A program made the translations under genes and the position numbers. This document shows, one piece after another, positions 33,341 to 46,416 of a stretch of 64,000 nt of DNA (the first letter of the stretch is position 1; each line of letters opens with the position of its first letter). This DNA is from Aquilaria yunnanensis (lineage: Eukaryota > Streptophyta > Magnoliopsida > Malvales > Thymelaeaceae). The stretch lies in contig CM077593.1 of assembly GCA_039654915.1 (NCBI GenBank), positions 60,022,501-60,086,500 on the forward strand. Direction: 5' to 3'. The notes beneath the pieces are model-generated. The model did no database searches. It had not been told where the DNA came from and saw only the letters and a program-made list of their open reading frames with translations.

Positions 33341-34600
33341 GCAACGGATCTTTTCCTTGAGCATCCTTGACTTTAACTCATGCAAATTCGAGAAACAATC
33401 CCCCAATACTCCTCATGAAGAACTCATCGCCTAATCCTTCGATAGAATTACTCCTATGTACTTTCGACTCACTGCATCTGTTGCCACATTTTTTTTACTT
33501 GCATAGTACTCAATTGAACATTCATAATCCTTTATGTACTCAATCCATCACCACTGCCTCATTTTCAAATCTTTTTGTGTAAACAAATATTTGAAACTCC
33601 TATGATTGGTGAAAATCCTAAACGACCTTCCCATTAAATAATGTCTCCAAAACTTAAGAGCAAAGACTACCACCGCTAGCTCAAGGTCATGAACTAGATA
33701 GTTCAATTCATTAGGCCTTAACTGCCTTCAACAATAGGCAATCACTTGACTTTCCTGCATCAATACATATCCCAGACCTAAACCTGATGCATCTATGTAC
33801 ACTGTAATAGCTTTGCTCAGATCAGGTAAAATGAGTATCGATGCACTGGTTAAACTTTTCTTTAATTCTAAGTAAGCCTGCTCACACTTCATTGTCTAAT
33901 CAAACTTTTGAGTTTTCTTGGTCAAGGTTGTTAGTGGTATAGCTATCACAGAGAACTTTTCTATGAACCTCCCATAGTAGCATGCCAAGCCTAAGAAACT
34001 CATGATTTCTAAAACTGTAGTTGGTCTCTTCCACTAAACCACTGCCTAAACCATTTCAAGATCAACTAATAAACCCTAAGCACTAATATTTTGCCCAAAA
34101 AATTGTACCCTTTCAGACCAAAAATCATACTTAGATAGCTTTGCATAACACTGAATATCCTTTAGTACTAGCAAAACTGTTCTAAGGTGCTTCTCATGCT
34201 CATGCATAGTTTATGAGTATACAAAAATGTCGTCAATGAAGACTTCAACAAACCAATCCAAGAATGGTTTGAAGATTCTATTCATGGGAGCCATAAACAC
34301 TGTCGGCGTATTACTCATACCAAACGGGATAACTGTATACTCATAATGCTGATACCTTATCCTAAAGGCAGTTTTTAGAATATCTTCATCCTTAACTCTA
34401 ATATGGAATTATCTAGATTGGAGGTCAATCCTAGAAAACACATTCGCTTTCCTGAGGCTATCAAAAAAGTCATCAATTCTGGGAAGTAGATACTTGTTCT
34501 TGATTGTCACTGTACTCAATGCATAGTCTCAAAGTTCCATCCTTCTTCATCACAAACAACACCAAGGCTCCCCATGGTGACACAGTAGGCCTTATAACGC
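33341..34600 (-). pseudogene. Element A reverse transcriptase and RNase H
   Basis: Fragments in shifting frames: FIDDIFVYS then TAA, CYYGRFIEKFSVIAIPL, and RNase H with [35 protein letters not shown] and [12 protein letters not shown] (the usual TDH Asp is Asn). Many stops. Same gene order and wording as Tekay/Del polymerases. Confidence 0.82.
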
Positions 34601-35260
34601 CTTCTTCGAGTAGTTCCTCCAACTGCCTGTTTAACCCATCCATCTCAGGAGCTGACATTTGGTAAGCTGGTAGTGAAATATGTTCTGTGCCAAGCTGAAG
34701 ATGGATACACAATTTTGTTCCCCTCTTGGGTGGTAACCCAGGCAACTCTACTAGAAACACTTCCAGAAACTGATTGGCTACATGGATCTCCCTGAGTTTT
34801 TCTTCTATGGCCACTCCATTCAAAGAATAATACTCCTCATCATTGACTATAGGGGTGGTATCCATAAGTCTAAGGTGCAAACTCTTAGCATTGGATGCTA
34901 ATGCTCCTATGCAAGTCACTCTAGCTCCCTGAGCATTAATAATGTCAATTGAATGACTAGCATGGCCAATTTGCACCTTGTGCATACTTAGCCAATCCAT
35001 TCCCAAAACTAGGTCATAAGACTTCAACTATATCACCCACAAGTCACAAGAGAAATTATGGTTGCCTAACTGCAAGGGATACCTAGTAACCAACTTAATG
35101 GTTACAATAACCTCCTCCCTGTAGTCCTGATGAGGCTTAACTCATTTGAGATTTCTCGCTACAACTTAACCTTATCTACCAAAGTAGATGATATCACAAA
35201 AAAATTAGCTCCAACATAAAAAAGAACTCTAACACTATTGTTTTGAAAAGTAAAGTTACC
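34473..35260 (-). pseudogene. Element A protease and start of reverse transcriptase
   Basis: The open frame 34473-35027 reads SYDLVLGMDWLSMHKVQI (the second protease landmark), a linker ending FLVELPGLPPKRG, and the reverse transcriptase opening PTVSPWGALVLFVMKKDGTL. The protease active site upstream, to about 35250, is broken by stops. Confidence 0.85.
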
Positions 35261-35970
35261 TCAGATGGTGGCCGGTTTTTTGGTCACCTGACTAGCCAAG
35301 TTGAAAACCCTAAGCTCAACTGCTGCTATAGCCACACTAGGTTGATTTCCTATGGCAAGGGGTGCAGTGGGTGGATTCTTAGTAAAACCTAGCAAGGGTC
35401 GAGCCCGTGGGCATTCCCTCACCGAATGACCTCTTTGACCACAGATGTTACAAGCATTTGTTCCCAGCGTGCATGGCTTTGTGCCATGGATTCTTCCACA
35501 CTTAGGGTAGAGACCCATTTTCCTCCTCTTGAATAGACCTTAACCCTCTGTAGTTCCTCCTACCATTGCTTGCTTCCCGGGACTTTTACCTATGTTGGCT
35601 GATCCAACCTACACCTTTTTGCTTGGTACCTTTAAATCTTCAATCTTCCTTTCTAAGGCCAACACCTTCTGAACCACTAGGTGATAACTTTGGATGTCCA
35701 CTGTCACCATATACCTCTGAAGCACGAGCTTAGGTCCTTGGAAAAACCTCTTGGCCTTCAACTCATCATTCCTGGCCATATAAAGAGCATATCGTATGAG
35801 CAAATTGTAGCATTGCTCATACTGTCTCACTGACATTTCTCCTTGAATCAAATTTCCAAACTAGATCATTTTTTGATCTTGTGCAACTTGACTGATATAT
35901 TTCTATCAAAACTTATTCTCAAAGTCTTACCACTTAAGCACCTTTTTCTTGTGCTCTCATCGAGTACCAA
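35261..35970 (-). pseudogene. Element A gag C-terminal half with zinc knuckle
   Basis: Two open pieces: 35609-35851 with GEMSVRQYEQCYNLLIRYAL, and 35261-35518 with CPKCGRIHG-like text and CNICGQRGHSVRECP, a good CCHC knuckle. Upstream the reading (FGNLIQGEM preceded by stops) ends at about 35965, next to LTR B. The first roughly 150 residues of a normal gag and the primer site are missing. Confidence 0.83.
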
Positions 35971-38900
35971 TGTGGTAGCCCTAGGCCGCTTATGGCTCCC
36001 TACTACCCAGGATTGCTAGGAATTCAGGGAAATTCTTGGGTTTTGGTTTATAATTATTGGTTCTTTGGTTATGATGAAAACTAGTGCACGTGACCTAAGC
36101 TTAATAACCTAGATACTAGCAATGAATAATGCATGAGTAGCCTCAACATGGGAATTTAAACATAAATTAAAACATTCAAAACAATAGTGGCACGACACAT
36201 AAAAAAAATTATAAAACTAGCCAAAGCCATAAACACATTTTATACAAGGAACAACCTTATGTACATTACTCAACTATGTACATGAATGAGAAACCAAAAC
36301 ACAAAACTAACCACTATTGCTAGAGGCATCAGGTATAATTAAGTACTCGAGCATAACCAAGTGAGATGGCTATAGTAGGCTGAGCACCTGAGCTGTACCT
36401 CTCAAGTGCCCACAGCCTCAACCTCGCCCTTGTGCTCGTAGATCAACCACTGCTCAAGGTCAATCCAACATAGTTAGCATGTAACGTAACCAATAAACCA
36501 ACTAGATAAATATAAACTAGCAAGTATAACTTGTACTTGCTCAAGTAGCCCAACAACCATATCAAGTTCCTGCCGAACCACCTAAACCTACACATATAAA
36601 CTAATAGCTAAGAATCATATATTCTCAGTAAGCCATCTTTGAGGGGTATGTGCAAAAGGAAACACTAGAGGACAATGGCCAATAAATGTCACAAATCTAC
36701 CGTGAGCTCACAATAGTTTAAGGCCTAATATATGTGCATATACTCGAGGCCTTTGGGACCCCACCTCATCCTTGTCCTTTTATGGGACATTGTCCAATAT
36801 CTAGTGAGTTCTAGGCTTGAATTCACTCTATCAAGCCTTGACTTGTGAACTATACCAGGTCATCACCTAAGCACATAACGAAATCCCCTTGAATACTATA
36901 TGCAGGAGTAATCCAAGTCTACTTGGCGGAGCCAAGTTTGGTGCACTAAGGTCCCACACTAGTGCCTTAGGTATAGGACTAGGATAGGCCACTAGGTGTT
37001 ACTAACCTTACACCCTTCCTATGGTGAACTTTGACTAGCATATGGCCAATCAAGTTTGGGTGCACTAGGTTTCCATTCTAGCTCCTTAGGTTCAAGGCCT
37101 GGCTAGGTAACTAGGGTAACTAAACCTTCATCCCTAGGTGTACTAGACTTGCACTTTAGTCCCTCAAGTCTAAAACCTGACCAGGTGACCAAGTGTTACT
37201 AAGCCTCGACCTTCCTTGGGGAACCTTGCATGATACTAAGCTTGGCACCTGCTACACTTCAATGAGTTGGCCACTACAAAGAATCATGCTTACTCTAAGT
37301 GCTCCTGGTGTTTCCTAGCACATATTAAGGTCCTAAATTCATTAAGGTACTTTGACTACCTTGCACCTTAAAAACCCCTGAATGTGCCCAGTAACTTAGC
37401 TTGAGGTTTGAGGCACCTACCTACTTAGAGCTCTTAGTGTTCCCTTAATTCCGTAGTGTAACTTGCACCTACTTGGATGTTAAGCAACTCCCAAGCCATG
37501 CTAAGCTCTCACATTATCCAAGCTAGGCCCTAGAGCTCACATTATACCCAAATGTACTTTTGTGTCCTATTAGCCTTAATGTTTCCTTCTTTGGCCCTTA
37601 GGTGCTTTCATTAACTTCCTATAGCTCTTGTCGCTCTTAAGCTACTCTATCTTTCTAGACTATAGTAGGTTGTGCCATAAGTTTCCCACACTAATCATGC
37701 CTTAGTGCACATGGACTTCCCTTCGTTGACTAGGCCATAGTTCTAATTCACTAAAACTAGTTCACCATGATCCATGATTAAAATACTTGATTACTCACTA
37801 TTAATGCATTCAACCTACCTTACAGATGACTAAAAGCCTTAACTAGGGCACCAAAATACCTTTACAGACATACATGGTTTAATTGTCCACACACCATCTT
37901 CTCCTTGATTCATTTGATCCATAGATCTCTTTTTCTTCATTCATTTCCATTTTAAATCTTAAATCAACCTTAAGAACATGCCTAGGATGTTTACCAACCA
38001 ATTAAGAGGAACAAAACACCCTATTTGTTTGAGTTTCGAAGCAACTACACCAATGTTGTGCCAACCTAGTGCCGCAGCTCCGGAGTTGATTTGATGTTGT
38101 CTAAAAATGAGAATCCTATTGCCTAGGTACTAGCTAGCATCTAGGCCTCAGGAGTAGGACCTAGGCATGAATTCTTTTGGTGCCTAGGTGCCCACAACGG
38201 TGCCTCAGTGCCTAGAACTCACCAGTTCATCCAACTTAATGAAATCTCTACACAATTGACTCAAACTTGGTTCTAATCACATCTAGGCTTGCAATTACTC
38301 ATCCCCGAGGCCAAATATCATAGAAATGCATTAACATAACATGGAACATAAGAAATCCCATTAACTTATATATATCCAAAGCAAAATCAAGCAAGTTGAG
38401 CACTAAAGCTTCAATGGCTCCACTATGAGTTTCCTATTGTTTCAAGGCCATTTCATCACAATTGAGCACCATTTCTAGCCTAAGTAAGTTTGACCAAACC
38501 TCTTGGAGGCCTAAGAAACCAAGATTACAAAGGGGAAAAAAAAGTACCTAGGATCCCAAGCAAGAAAAGCACCCTTCCAAAGCTTTCCACACCAAAACTA
38601 AGCAAGAGCAAGCTTGCTCTCACTTGGGTACTCCATGGGGCTTCCAAATTCACCAAGAAATGAAGGAAAGATTGAGATTTGCGAATAAATTTTTTGGAAT
38701 ATGAGAGAGCTATGAGGTAGAGGTGGAAGGGATGATCAATAGTGGCATTCAAGCCATAAAAAATGGTTTAAAAACCAACTCCTCCTCCATGACTACTCCA
38801 ACAACTTTAATTTTGCCAAAAGAACCCCACCTCCAAATAGTGCTACTAACTTTGGTGATTCCATCCCCACTTTGGCTTCTTCTCCCTTAGGTCCAAAAGA

Positions 38901-39114
38901 ATTACTTTTGAGCTTTAAAACCAATCCTATCACCTTGGGTTACATAATGACCATTTCATCCCTGGTGACACTTAGGTGCCAAATGTGTTTGAGGAGTCTT
39001 TCTAAACCTCTCCACTTGCTTGAAATGTATAATAAATATATGGTAAGGGATTTCTTACATTGTAACCAAGCCTTACCTAACTGTCACAGGTCTGATATTT
39101 AGAGGGTCGTAACA
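35971..39114 (-). repeat. Tekay-type LTR B (3.1 kb)
   Basis: Minus-strand start TGTTACGACCCTC at 39114, preceded by a purine-rich stretch (GGTAGGGAGAA). The plus-strand left end is TGTGGTAGCCC at 35971. The block CACCAGGGATGAAATGG parallels CACCAGGGGCAAAATGG in LTR C. It separates A from G. Both neighbours look like internal sequence, so it may be a shared LTR. No coding sequence is seen in its 3.1 kb. Confidence 0.72.
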
Positions 39115-39802
39115 TTCTCCCTACCTTGAGAAATTTGGTCCTCCAAATTGTATCTCCTTACCTTGAGATGAAAGTTGGGATATTATGCAACATATCATGA
39201 GTAAACCTTCCAAGGGGTGTCAACTCCACAACACCCACTTGGTGTTCACCTACCCGACTTGTTGGGCTAGTGCCCCGTGGCACTCAAGTTGACCCCTCAC
39301 TTGTATAGGTACTAAAGCCAACATCATACTATGTGCTCACACTTAATAACACACCAACAATCGCTCACTGTCCTTCCCACCTTACGCTGACCTTACTTGG
39401 TCTTATACACCTTTGTGCAACTTCACTCCTGATGACTAGGGTAAGGTCTTCCATTATCCCCAGCTTATGGATACTACTGAAGGTTGCCTAACAAGTTTAA
39501 ACTTGTTCCAAAATGCCTGGCTACCAACAACTACTTCACATTGCCTCCTGTGCCCAAACTTTCTAGGGGTAAGCTACCTCAACAGGCTTGAAGCTTGTCC
39601 ATTAACACTTACACCTAAAGCTTGCTCTAGGTTTGGCACCTAACATCTCTATACCAAAGCTCTTAGTGCACGATAGCTTAATCAGCATAGAACTCATCCA
39701 CTAACACCACACTAATAATTCCTCATTGTAGGTTTGGTACATAACATCTCCTATTAGTCACTACGCAAAGTATGTCACTAGTGTACTATGGCAATCCCAC
39801 AT
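39115..39802 (-). mobile_element. G, left part: 3' end of a Tekay-type internal region
   Basis: Starts with a purine-rich tract on the minus strand and a FEDQIS-like terminus common before the 3' LTR in Tekay elements. Beyond that I see no coding motif. Interrupted at 39803 by LTR C (TSD CACAT). Continues at 54325. Confidence 0.5.
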
Positions 39803-41663
39803 TGTTACGGCCCTCTAGGCAGTCAACCTTCAATGGTTAGGTAAGACTTGTTAGATGAGTCAAAATCCCTAGTTAATTCCTCAATTAGCTTGGCAAGTCA
39901 AGCAATTGTTTAAAAGGGTAAATGGTTCCTAGTTCAATTTGGCACCTACGTGTCACCAGGGGCAAAATGGTCATTTTTACACCCCAAGGTGATAGCTTTG
40001 GTTTTCCAAGCTCATAGGTTATTATTTGGACCTAAGTAATAAGAAACCAAAGAGTTGGGCTAAATTGCCAAATCTTATGGCACTATTTGAGCTAGGGGTC
40101 ATCTTGGAAAAATTAAAGAAGTTGAAGCATTAAAGTGTGAAGATGGTTATTTAAGCCACTTTGGGATATTTTCAAGTACTATTCATCATCTTCAAGCTCT
40201 GAAATTCATAGCTCTCCTTTTCCTCTCCAATTCCATAACCAAAACTTCAATATTTCACCAATTCTTTGCAGAAATCAAAGCCCCATGAGGATTATATGCA
40301 TGAAAGGGCTTCCTTTTTGCATGGATTCTGTGTGGTGAGCTTGGGAAGACATGTTTGGGCTTATGGAGCTTAGGTACATTTTTCCCAAATGGTTTACTTG
40401 ATGTTCTTGGTTTATTGTTCTTCCATGAGCTTGGGTTTAGCTTAATTTAGCTTATTTTGGATGCTTAGTGTGTTGATTACTTGTTGGAAATATAAAAGCC
40501 TTAATGGATACCATTGTGCTTGTGTAGATGCTTAATTCTTGCTTGTTCTTCACAATTGAGGTAAGGGATTTAGTTATGACATTTATCTGATGCATGTCTT
40601 AGTTGCTTGAATGTTCATTTCAAGTAGTTTGGAAGATATGCATAGGTTATGGTAGAATTTGCTTATGATGGACTAGTATAAATCAAGGATTAGTGTTGTA
40701 TAATCATGCACTTCAAGCTTTGTTTGGTTAACACCAAAATGGCCTACTGTAGTATTCATACAGTTCTAGAGGTTGTAGAGGCTTTTCTTGGATGTTTGGG
40801 AGGGGTTAGATGCCCTCAAAGTGTGGATGGACACAAGGAGTAGAAACATGGCATGTCTGGAACCTGAGCATTATAGTCATTGGAGATGCGTCGCCAACTG
40901 TGTTGTGATTCCCGACGATGTATCGCCAAGCCCTCGACAGCATTGACATGCTGTAGTATTTTTGGCATAACTTTTCGTTTGAGTGTCCGATTGAGGTGAT
41001 CCAAGATTCCACGTGAAGCTAAGAAGAAGAACTACAATTCTATGCTATTACCAATGCCAAATTTTGTCTAGATTATTTTTGGCTTTATTTCCAAAGGAAG
41101 GAACTTAAGAGTGCCTTATGGGACTTGGGGTGGAAGGTGCCTAATGGTGCCTTAGTACCTCCCATTGCTCCTTAAAGCACTAGGTAGTTAATGAAGCCTT
41201 CTTATGTGTAAAGCAAGCATGGTGGAAGATAATTTGGGAGATGTTTCATGTAGTACAATAGAACCATTAGGATGGACAAGGGGGTTTAGCGCCATTGGTG
41301 GTCTACTTGAAGACTTAAGGATTAGGACACCTATGAGAAACCCTAATGCATATGTATTGAGCCCAAATATAGCAAGTCCTACCATAATAGTGTGAACCAA
41401 GTGATGGTGGACCATGGAGCACCATGGATGAAGGCTTAGAGCACCTGTTGCCTAGCCAAGTTGTGCCTTGAGGCACAAGTGAAAGCCTAGTGCATCCTTG
41501 ATACGTTAAATAGGTCGAGGCTTAGTACACAAGTGACCTAGCCAAGTCTAAGGACTTCAGGCACTATGTGGAGGCCTAGTACACCTAGTGGATTTCTTAT
41601 AGAACAACAAGGAGCATCCACCATGTTCACCTGCACAATAACCAGGGAAGGTTACATTACTGC

Positions 41664-43081
41664 TGATGGGTTTCGGGAGCCAAACAGAGCCGTGAAATTT
41701 AACCGAAACCCTCCAGGATCCAAGTGAAACGGGGTAAACGGGATGTTCAAAAATTTTCATACCTAATTTTCGGTTGAGATCTCTCACTCAACTGTAGAGT
41801 CGAATCATAAAAACCTGAACAGTTGACGTGATCAGGCTTTTTATGGTATCCACACGAGCCTCTCGGGATCACCATGCTTCCACCACGTCCTGGCAGATGC
41901 GTTTCTCTTACGCTCGCAGTGCTTGCTTGGGTCCTCCAAGGAATTGCAAGAAAAGAGTGCGGCTGTCCTTTTGGGAGGCTAGGGCAAGGAGACTTGCGAA
42001 TTTCTCACTAGAAGTTGTATTTATAGTGCGACTCAACTTCCAGGCCTAATGGGTTTCAAAGCCCTAATCCAATTAGGATTTAATTTCGGGCTTAATAATG
42101 GCTCAACTCTTGGGCCCATTATTAATACAAAATTAAAGTGAAACCATAACCCAAATAATTAGCCCATGCATTCTAATGATCCAAATAGCTCTATGTGTGT
42201 GACCCAGTAGGCTCTTATCACGTTGGCAATGATCATAAATCACATTTATGATCACAAGCAATGAGGGGTGTCTAGCAACACATCATTGCTACCCAAGTTA
42301 CAAGATTGTCGATGATTCGACTAAACCTTTATGATCATCACCGATATATGGCATTGTCCCTTTGTCCAAGATATCAAAACTAAGCATGAGACATGGAATG
42401 TGTCACTCTCGTATAGCCCAATCTTTGGTTTATTGATTACCGAGTAGACCAACTTACACTGATGACATTGAAATCGTATATCAACTCACCTGAGCATGGC
42501 CATGCATTTTCTAAGTCTCACTCTATCAAGGGGCTCGAAGATATCACTCCCATTACATAGGAGGGACAAATCCCATCTTGATCATACAAATCCTTCTACA
42601 TGATATGTGATATACCCAATGACCTCCTTCAAGTTCACTCAGTTACGAGCAACAAAGGAAAGTATCAAAGTATGTGAGTCACATGTAGGGAACCTTGATG
42701 ATCTTAGGTCGAAGGACTACATATACCATGATCACTATGAGAATCACTTATGACACTCATATAACGATCCATGTAGTGTTCTCATGGTGGGTCGGTCCAG
42801 TACACAAGTTCTCCAACTTGTACCCATATGTAGACTACATATCTTATACTAGTCTCCATATATGCTAGTCGTTATGTATTATTGCAACCCGCTCCATAAT
42901 AATACTAGACCAGGGACGTTTAACAATATCATTATTGTAGGGTTACGATTATGTTTGTTAAGTTATGCAGAAACAAAACAACAAAATAATTGTTGGATTA
43001 ATGCCTTAATAAAATATCATGACTCAATGTGCAAAAAAAATACAATCATCTCATGATTGGCTTTTGGGCACAACAATAACA
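41664..43081 (-). repeat. Copia-2 3' LTR
   Basis: Ends TGATGGGTTTCGGGAGCC and CACAACAATAACA. TATAAATA box (minus) at 42018-42025. The polypurine remnant GTGGGAGAT follows at 43082-43090. Confidence 0.93.
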
Positions 43082-43090
43082 ATCTCCCAC

Positions 43091-44551
43091 AACACTACCA
43101 ATGGACCTAGAATGGCTATCATGCTTTTGCTGCATAAGGGGCTTTATCGGTGGATCAGCAATGTTGCTGTCTGTCGAAGTCCTGCATATCCTTACATCAC
43201 CCCTCTTGATGATCTCGTTGATGAGATGATAGTGTCGGAGTATATGTTTGGATCTCTGGTGAGATCGAGGTTCCTTAGCCTATGCGATTGCTCCATTGTT
43301 GTCACAATAAAGCTCTATCGGTTTGACAATGCTTGGAACCACTCCAAGTTTAGTGATGAACTTCTTGATCCAAACTGCGTCCTTAGCAGCATCAGAGGCG
43401 GCAATGTACTCAAATTCTTTTGTTGAGTCAGCTACTGTCTCTTGCTTTGAACTCTTCCAGCTCACAGCACCACCACCAATACAAAACACATAACCAGATT
43501 GCAATCTAAAATCATCCTTATCGGATTGGAAGCTTGCATCGGTGTAACCCTTTACAATGAGCTCATCTTCACCTCCAAAGACCAAGAATGCATCCTTAGT
43601 CCTTTGTAAGTACTTAAGGATGTTCTTAACAGCTGTCCAGTGACTCTCTCCTGGGTTTGATTGGTACCTACTCGTCATGCTCAAAGCATATGAGACATCG
43701 GGACAAGTACATATCATGGCATACATGATAGATCCAATTGCTGAGGCATATGGAATCTTACTCATGCGCTCTCTCTCCTCAGTTGTACTCGGACACTGAG
43801 ATCTAGAAAGAGTGATACCATGTGACATGGGCAAGAATCCTTTCTTGGAATCTTGCACGCTAAACCTCTTTAGCACCTTGTCAATATATGTACTTTGACT
43901 TAGGCCAAGAAGCTTTCTAGATCTATCTCTATAGATCCTGATGCCTAACACATAGGCTGCTTCACCCAAGTCCTTCATAGAGAAACATTTCCCTAGCCAA
44001 GTCTTCACAGATTGTAGCTCAGGAATGTCATTCCCGATGAGTAGTATGTCATCTACATACAACACCAAGAAGACAATAGCGCTCCCACTAACCTTCTTGT
44101 AGACACAAGGTTCATCTTCACTTTTGATAAAACCAAACTCTTTGATTGCATCATCAAAATGAAGATTCCAACTTCGAGAAGCTTGCTTCAGCCCATAAAT
44201 AGACCTTTGCAACTTGCACACTTTATTGGCATTCTCAGGAGTGACAAAACCCTCAGGTTGTGTCATGTACACATCCTCAAGTAGCTTTCCATTTAGGAAT
44301 GCAGTTTTGACATCCATTTGCCAAATCTCATAATCATAGTGTGCAGCAATAGCAAACAAAATTCGGATGGATTTAAGCATAGCAACTGGTGAAAAAGTTT
44401 CATCATAGTCAATACCATGAATTTGCTTGAAACCTTTTGCAACCAATCGTCCCTTAAAGGTAATCACATTACCATCCATGTCAGTTTTCTTCTTGAAAAC
44501 CCATTTGCACCCTATGGGTTTTACCCCTTCAGGTGGGTCAACCAAGTCCAT
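43091..44551 (-). pseudogene. Copia-2 reverse transcriptase and RNase H
   Basis: A long open frame of 423 codons (43280-44551): GCKWVFKKKTDMDGNV, MDVKTAFLNGKLLEDVYM, KLQRSIYGLKQASRSW, LYVDDILLIGND, and RNase H with GYTDASFQSDKDD and YIAASDAAKDAVWIKKF. It is nearly complete, better preserved than in Copia-1. A lost base near 44551 (AAAG reduced to AAG) shifts it from the integrase frame. Confidence 0.93.
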
Positions 44552-44973
44552 ACTTGGTTTTCATACATGGATTCCATCTCGGATTTCATGGCCACTAGCC
44601 AATTCTTAGAGTCAGGCCCCAACATAGCTCGCTGGTAGGTTGTGGGCTCATCCTGATCCATGAGCATCACATCACCAGTGTGAGTCACGAGAAATCCATA
44701 TCTCTCGGGCTCACGCCAAATCCTACCAGTCCTACGTGGGCTCTGTGCTACAGGAACAGACTCTTGAACAACATCTTGCGGTGTCTGTTAACGTTCCATT
44801 TTAGGTTCGATGTCTCCTTGTTGTTCTTGAATTTCTTCAAGTTCTACTTTCCTCCCACTAGTTCTTTTAGAGATAAACTCTTCCTCCAAAAAGAAACTAG
44901 TTCGAGCAACAAACACTTTTTGCTCAGAATGATTGTAGAAATAGTAACCCTTTGTTTCTTTGGGATACCCAAC
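44552..44973 (-). pseudogene. Copia-2 integrase C-terminal part and hinge, left of Tat LTR
   Basis: Continuation of the integrase on the far side of the Tat solo LTR. Fragments match the Copia-1 hinge with its Glu-rich EEIQEQQGDIEP text and GYYFYN. Frames are broken. Confidence 0.8.
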
Positions 44974-45832
44974 TGATAGCCGAAGGGCTTTTGCCTCTCC
45001 CAGTTCGTACTTCCAGCCGAAGTTGTGTTCGGGAAGCCTGGCGTAGGCCGAAAAGAAGCACTGTCATTGACCTTGGCAGGAGCGAAGTCGAGCACCACGA
45101 AGTCAGGACTTCGGCTAATACGCTAGGAAATCCAAAGGTATTGTCGGCTCGTTCGGGGTACCAAATGGATCATCTTCGGGACAGAGGCCTAGCCCTTATA
45201 AGCAGGAGAGAATCCTTCGAAAGCAGAACAACCAAACTAAAGGACTCCCCGAACTACGAGCATAACTCCCGAAGAAGGGCATCCATACCAAACGACGACC
45301 TCACCCGGAGGACTTCGGGAGTACGACATGAGCATTTAAGGAGCCTCTGACATGTCGCCCACAGACGTTACATGCCGCCCCAAACGGCGGTCTGACACGC
45401 CGATGCCATCCAGGTCTTGTCACGACCTGTCTCGGTTCAAGGCTCAAGGAGCCTGCCACCGGCTACTTGTCCCCTACGCCCAGAAACTCAGAGAACATCC
45501 GACCGAACACGTGTCGTCATCTGAACGGGCTGGGCACTCCTATAAATACTAGGGAACAGACCCTGGCAAACGGTTCGACTCCTCCTCATTGAGAAAACAC
45601 AAACAGGCAAGGCCACTGAACTTCCTAGTGCTCCCCTTCTTTCACCTCTCAGGACATTGACTAGGGCGTCGGAGGCTCCTCCCCGGGAAAACACCCCAGG
45701 GACCTCCTAACCCTCTTTTCTGAGTATTTTCAGGCACACTCCCTTGGGAAATTTGAGCTTCAGACGTTCTCCCCCTTAGGAAGTCCCTCCCGAAGTCACA
45801 ATGTCTTCCGACAAAGATGCCACCGGGCATCA
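44974..45832 (+). repeat. Tat-family solo LTR (859 bp) inside Copia-2 integrase, TSD CCAAC
   Basis: Begins TGATAGCCGAAGGGC and ends CACCGGGCATCA. CCAAC flanks at 44969-44973 and 45833-45837. Removing it restores colinearity with Copia-1 across 25100 (GATACCCAACAAAAAGG). It carries CACGTG at 45508-45513 and TATAAATA at 45541-45548. Confidence 0.97.
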
Positions 45833-45837
45833 CCAAC

Positions 45838-46416
45838 AAAAAGGCATTTTTGAGATTTGGGCCCTAGTTTGTCAGAGGATTGATGTTTCACATAAGCGTC
45901 ACAGCCCCAAATCTTCATAAAAGACAAATTGGGATGCCTCCCACTCCATATCTCATATGGTGTCTTTTGAACTGATTTAGATGGAACTTGGTTTAGTGTA
46001 AAAGCAACTGTCTCTAGAGCATGTCCCCAAAAGGATTTTGAAAGGTCAGCTTGACTCATCATAGTGTGAACCATGTCTAACAGAGTTCGATTTCTTCCTT
46101 CAGATACACCATTCCATTGGGGTGTACCTGGTGAAGTGAGTTGTGATACTATACCACACTCCTTCAGATAGTCAAGGAATTCTCGATCCAAGTACTCTCT
46201 ACCTCGATCTGATCGAAGCACTTTAATACTCTTCCTGAGTTGATTCTCTAATTCATTCTTGAATTCTTTGAACTTTTCAAAGGATTCTGACTTGTGTCTC
46301 ATGAGATACACATAGCCACATCTGCTGAAGTCATCAGTGAAAGAAATGAAGTATTGGAAACCTCGTCTAGCCTGAGTAGACATAGGGCCACATACATCAC
46401 TATGTATAAGTCCTAG
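45838..46416 (-). pseudogene. Copia-2 integrase core, right of Tat LTR
   Basis: The open piece (to 46383) with MSTQARRGFQYFISFTDDFS, LRSDRGREYLDREFL and NGVSEGRNRTLLDMV. In Copia-1 the last motif has Glu-Arg-Arg. The TGA at 46417 stands where Copia-1 has Leu. The frame ends at the Tat LTR insertion. Confidence 0.9.

Larger units (their letters stand above)
31914..35970 (-). mobile_element. Element A: Tekay/Del-like chromovirus internal region
   Basis: Minus-strand order is gag, protease, reverse transcriptase, RNase H, integrase, chromodomain, polypurine tract. It lies between LTR B (35971-39114) and the LTR ending at 31913. The gag N-terminus and the primer site are missing at the right end. 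Stops occur throughout. The chromodomain and integrase wording place it in Tekay/Del. Confidence 0.88.
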
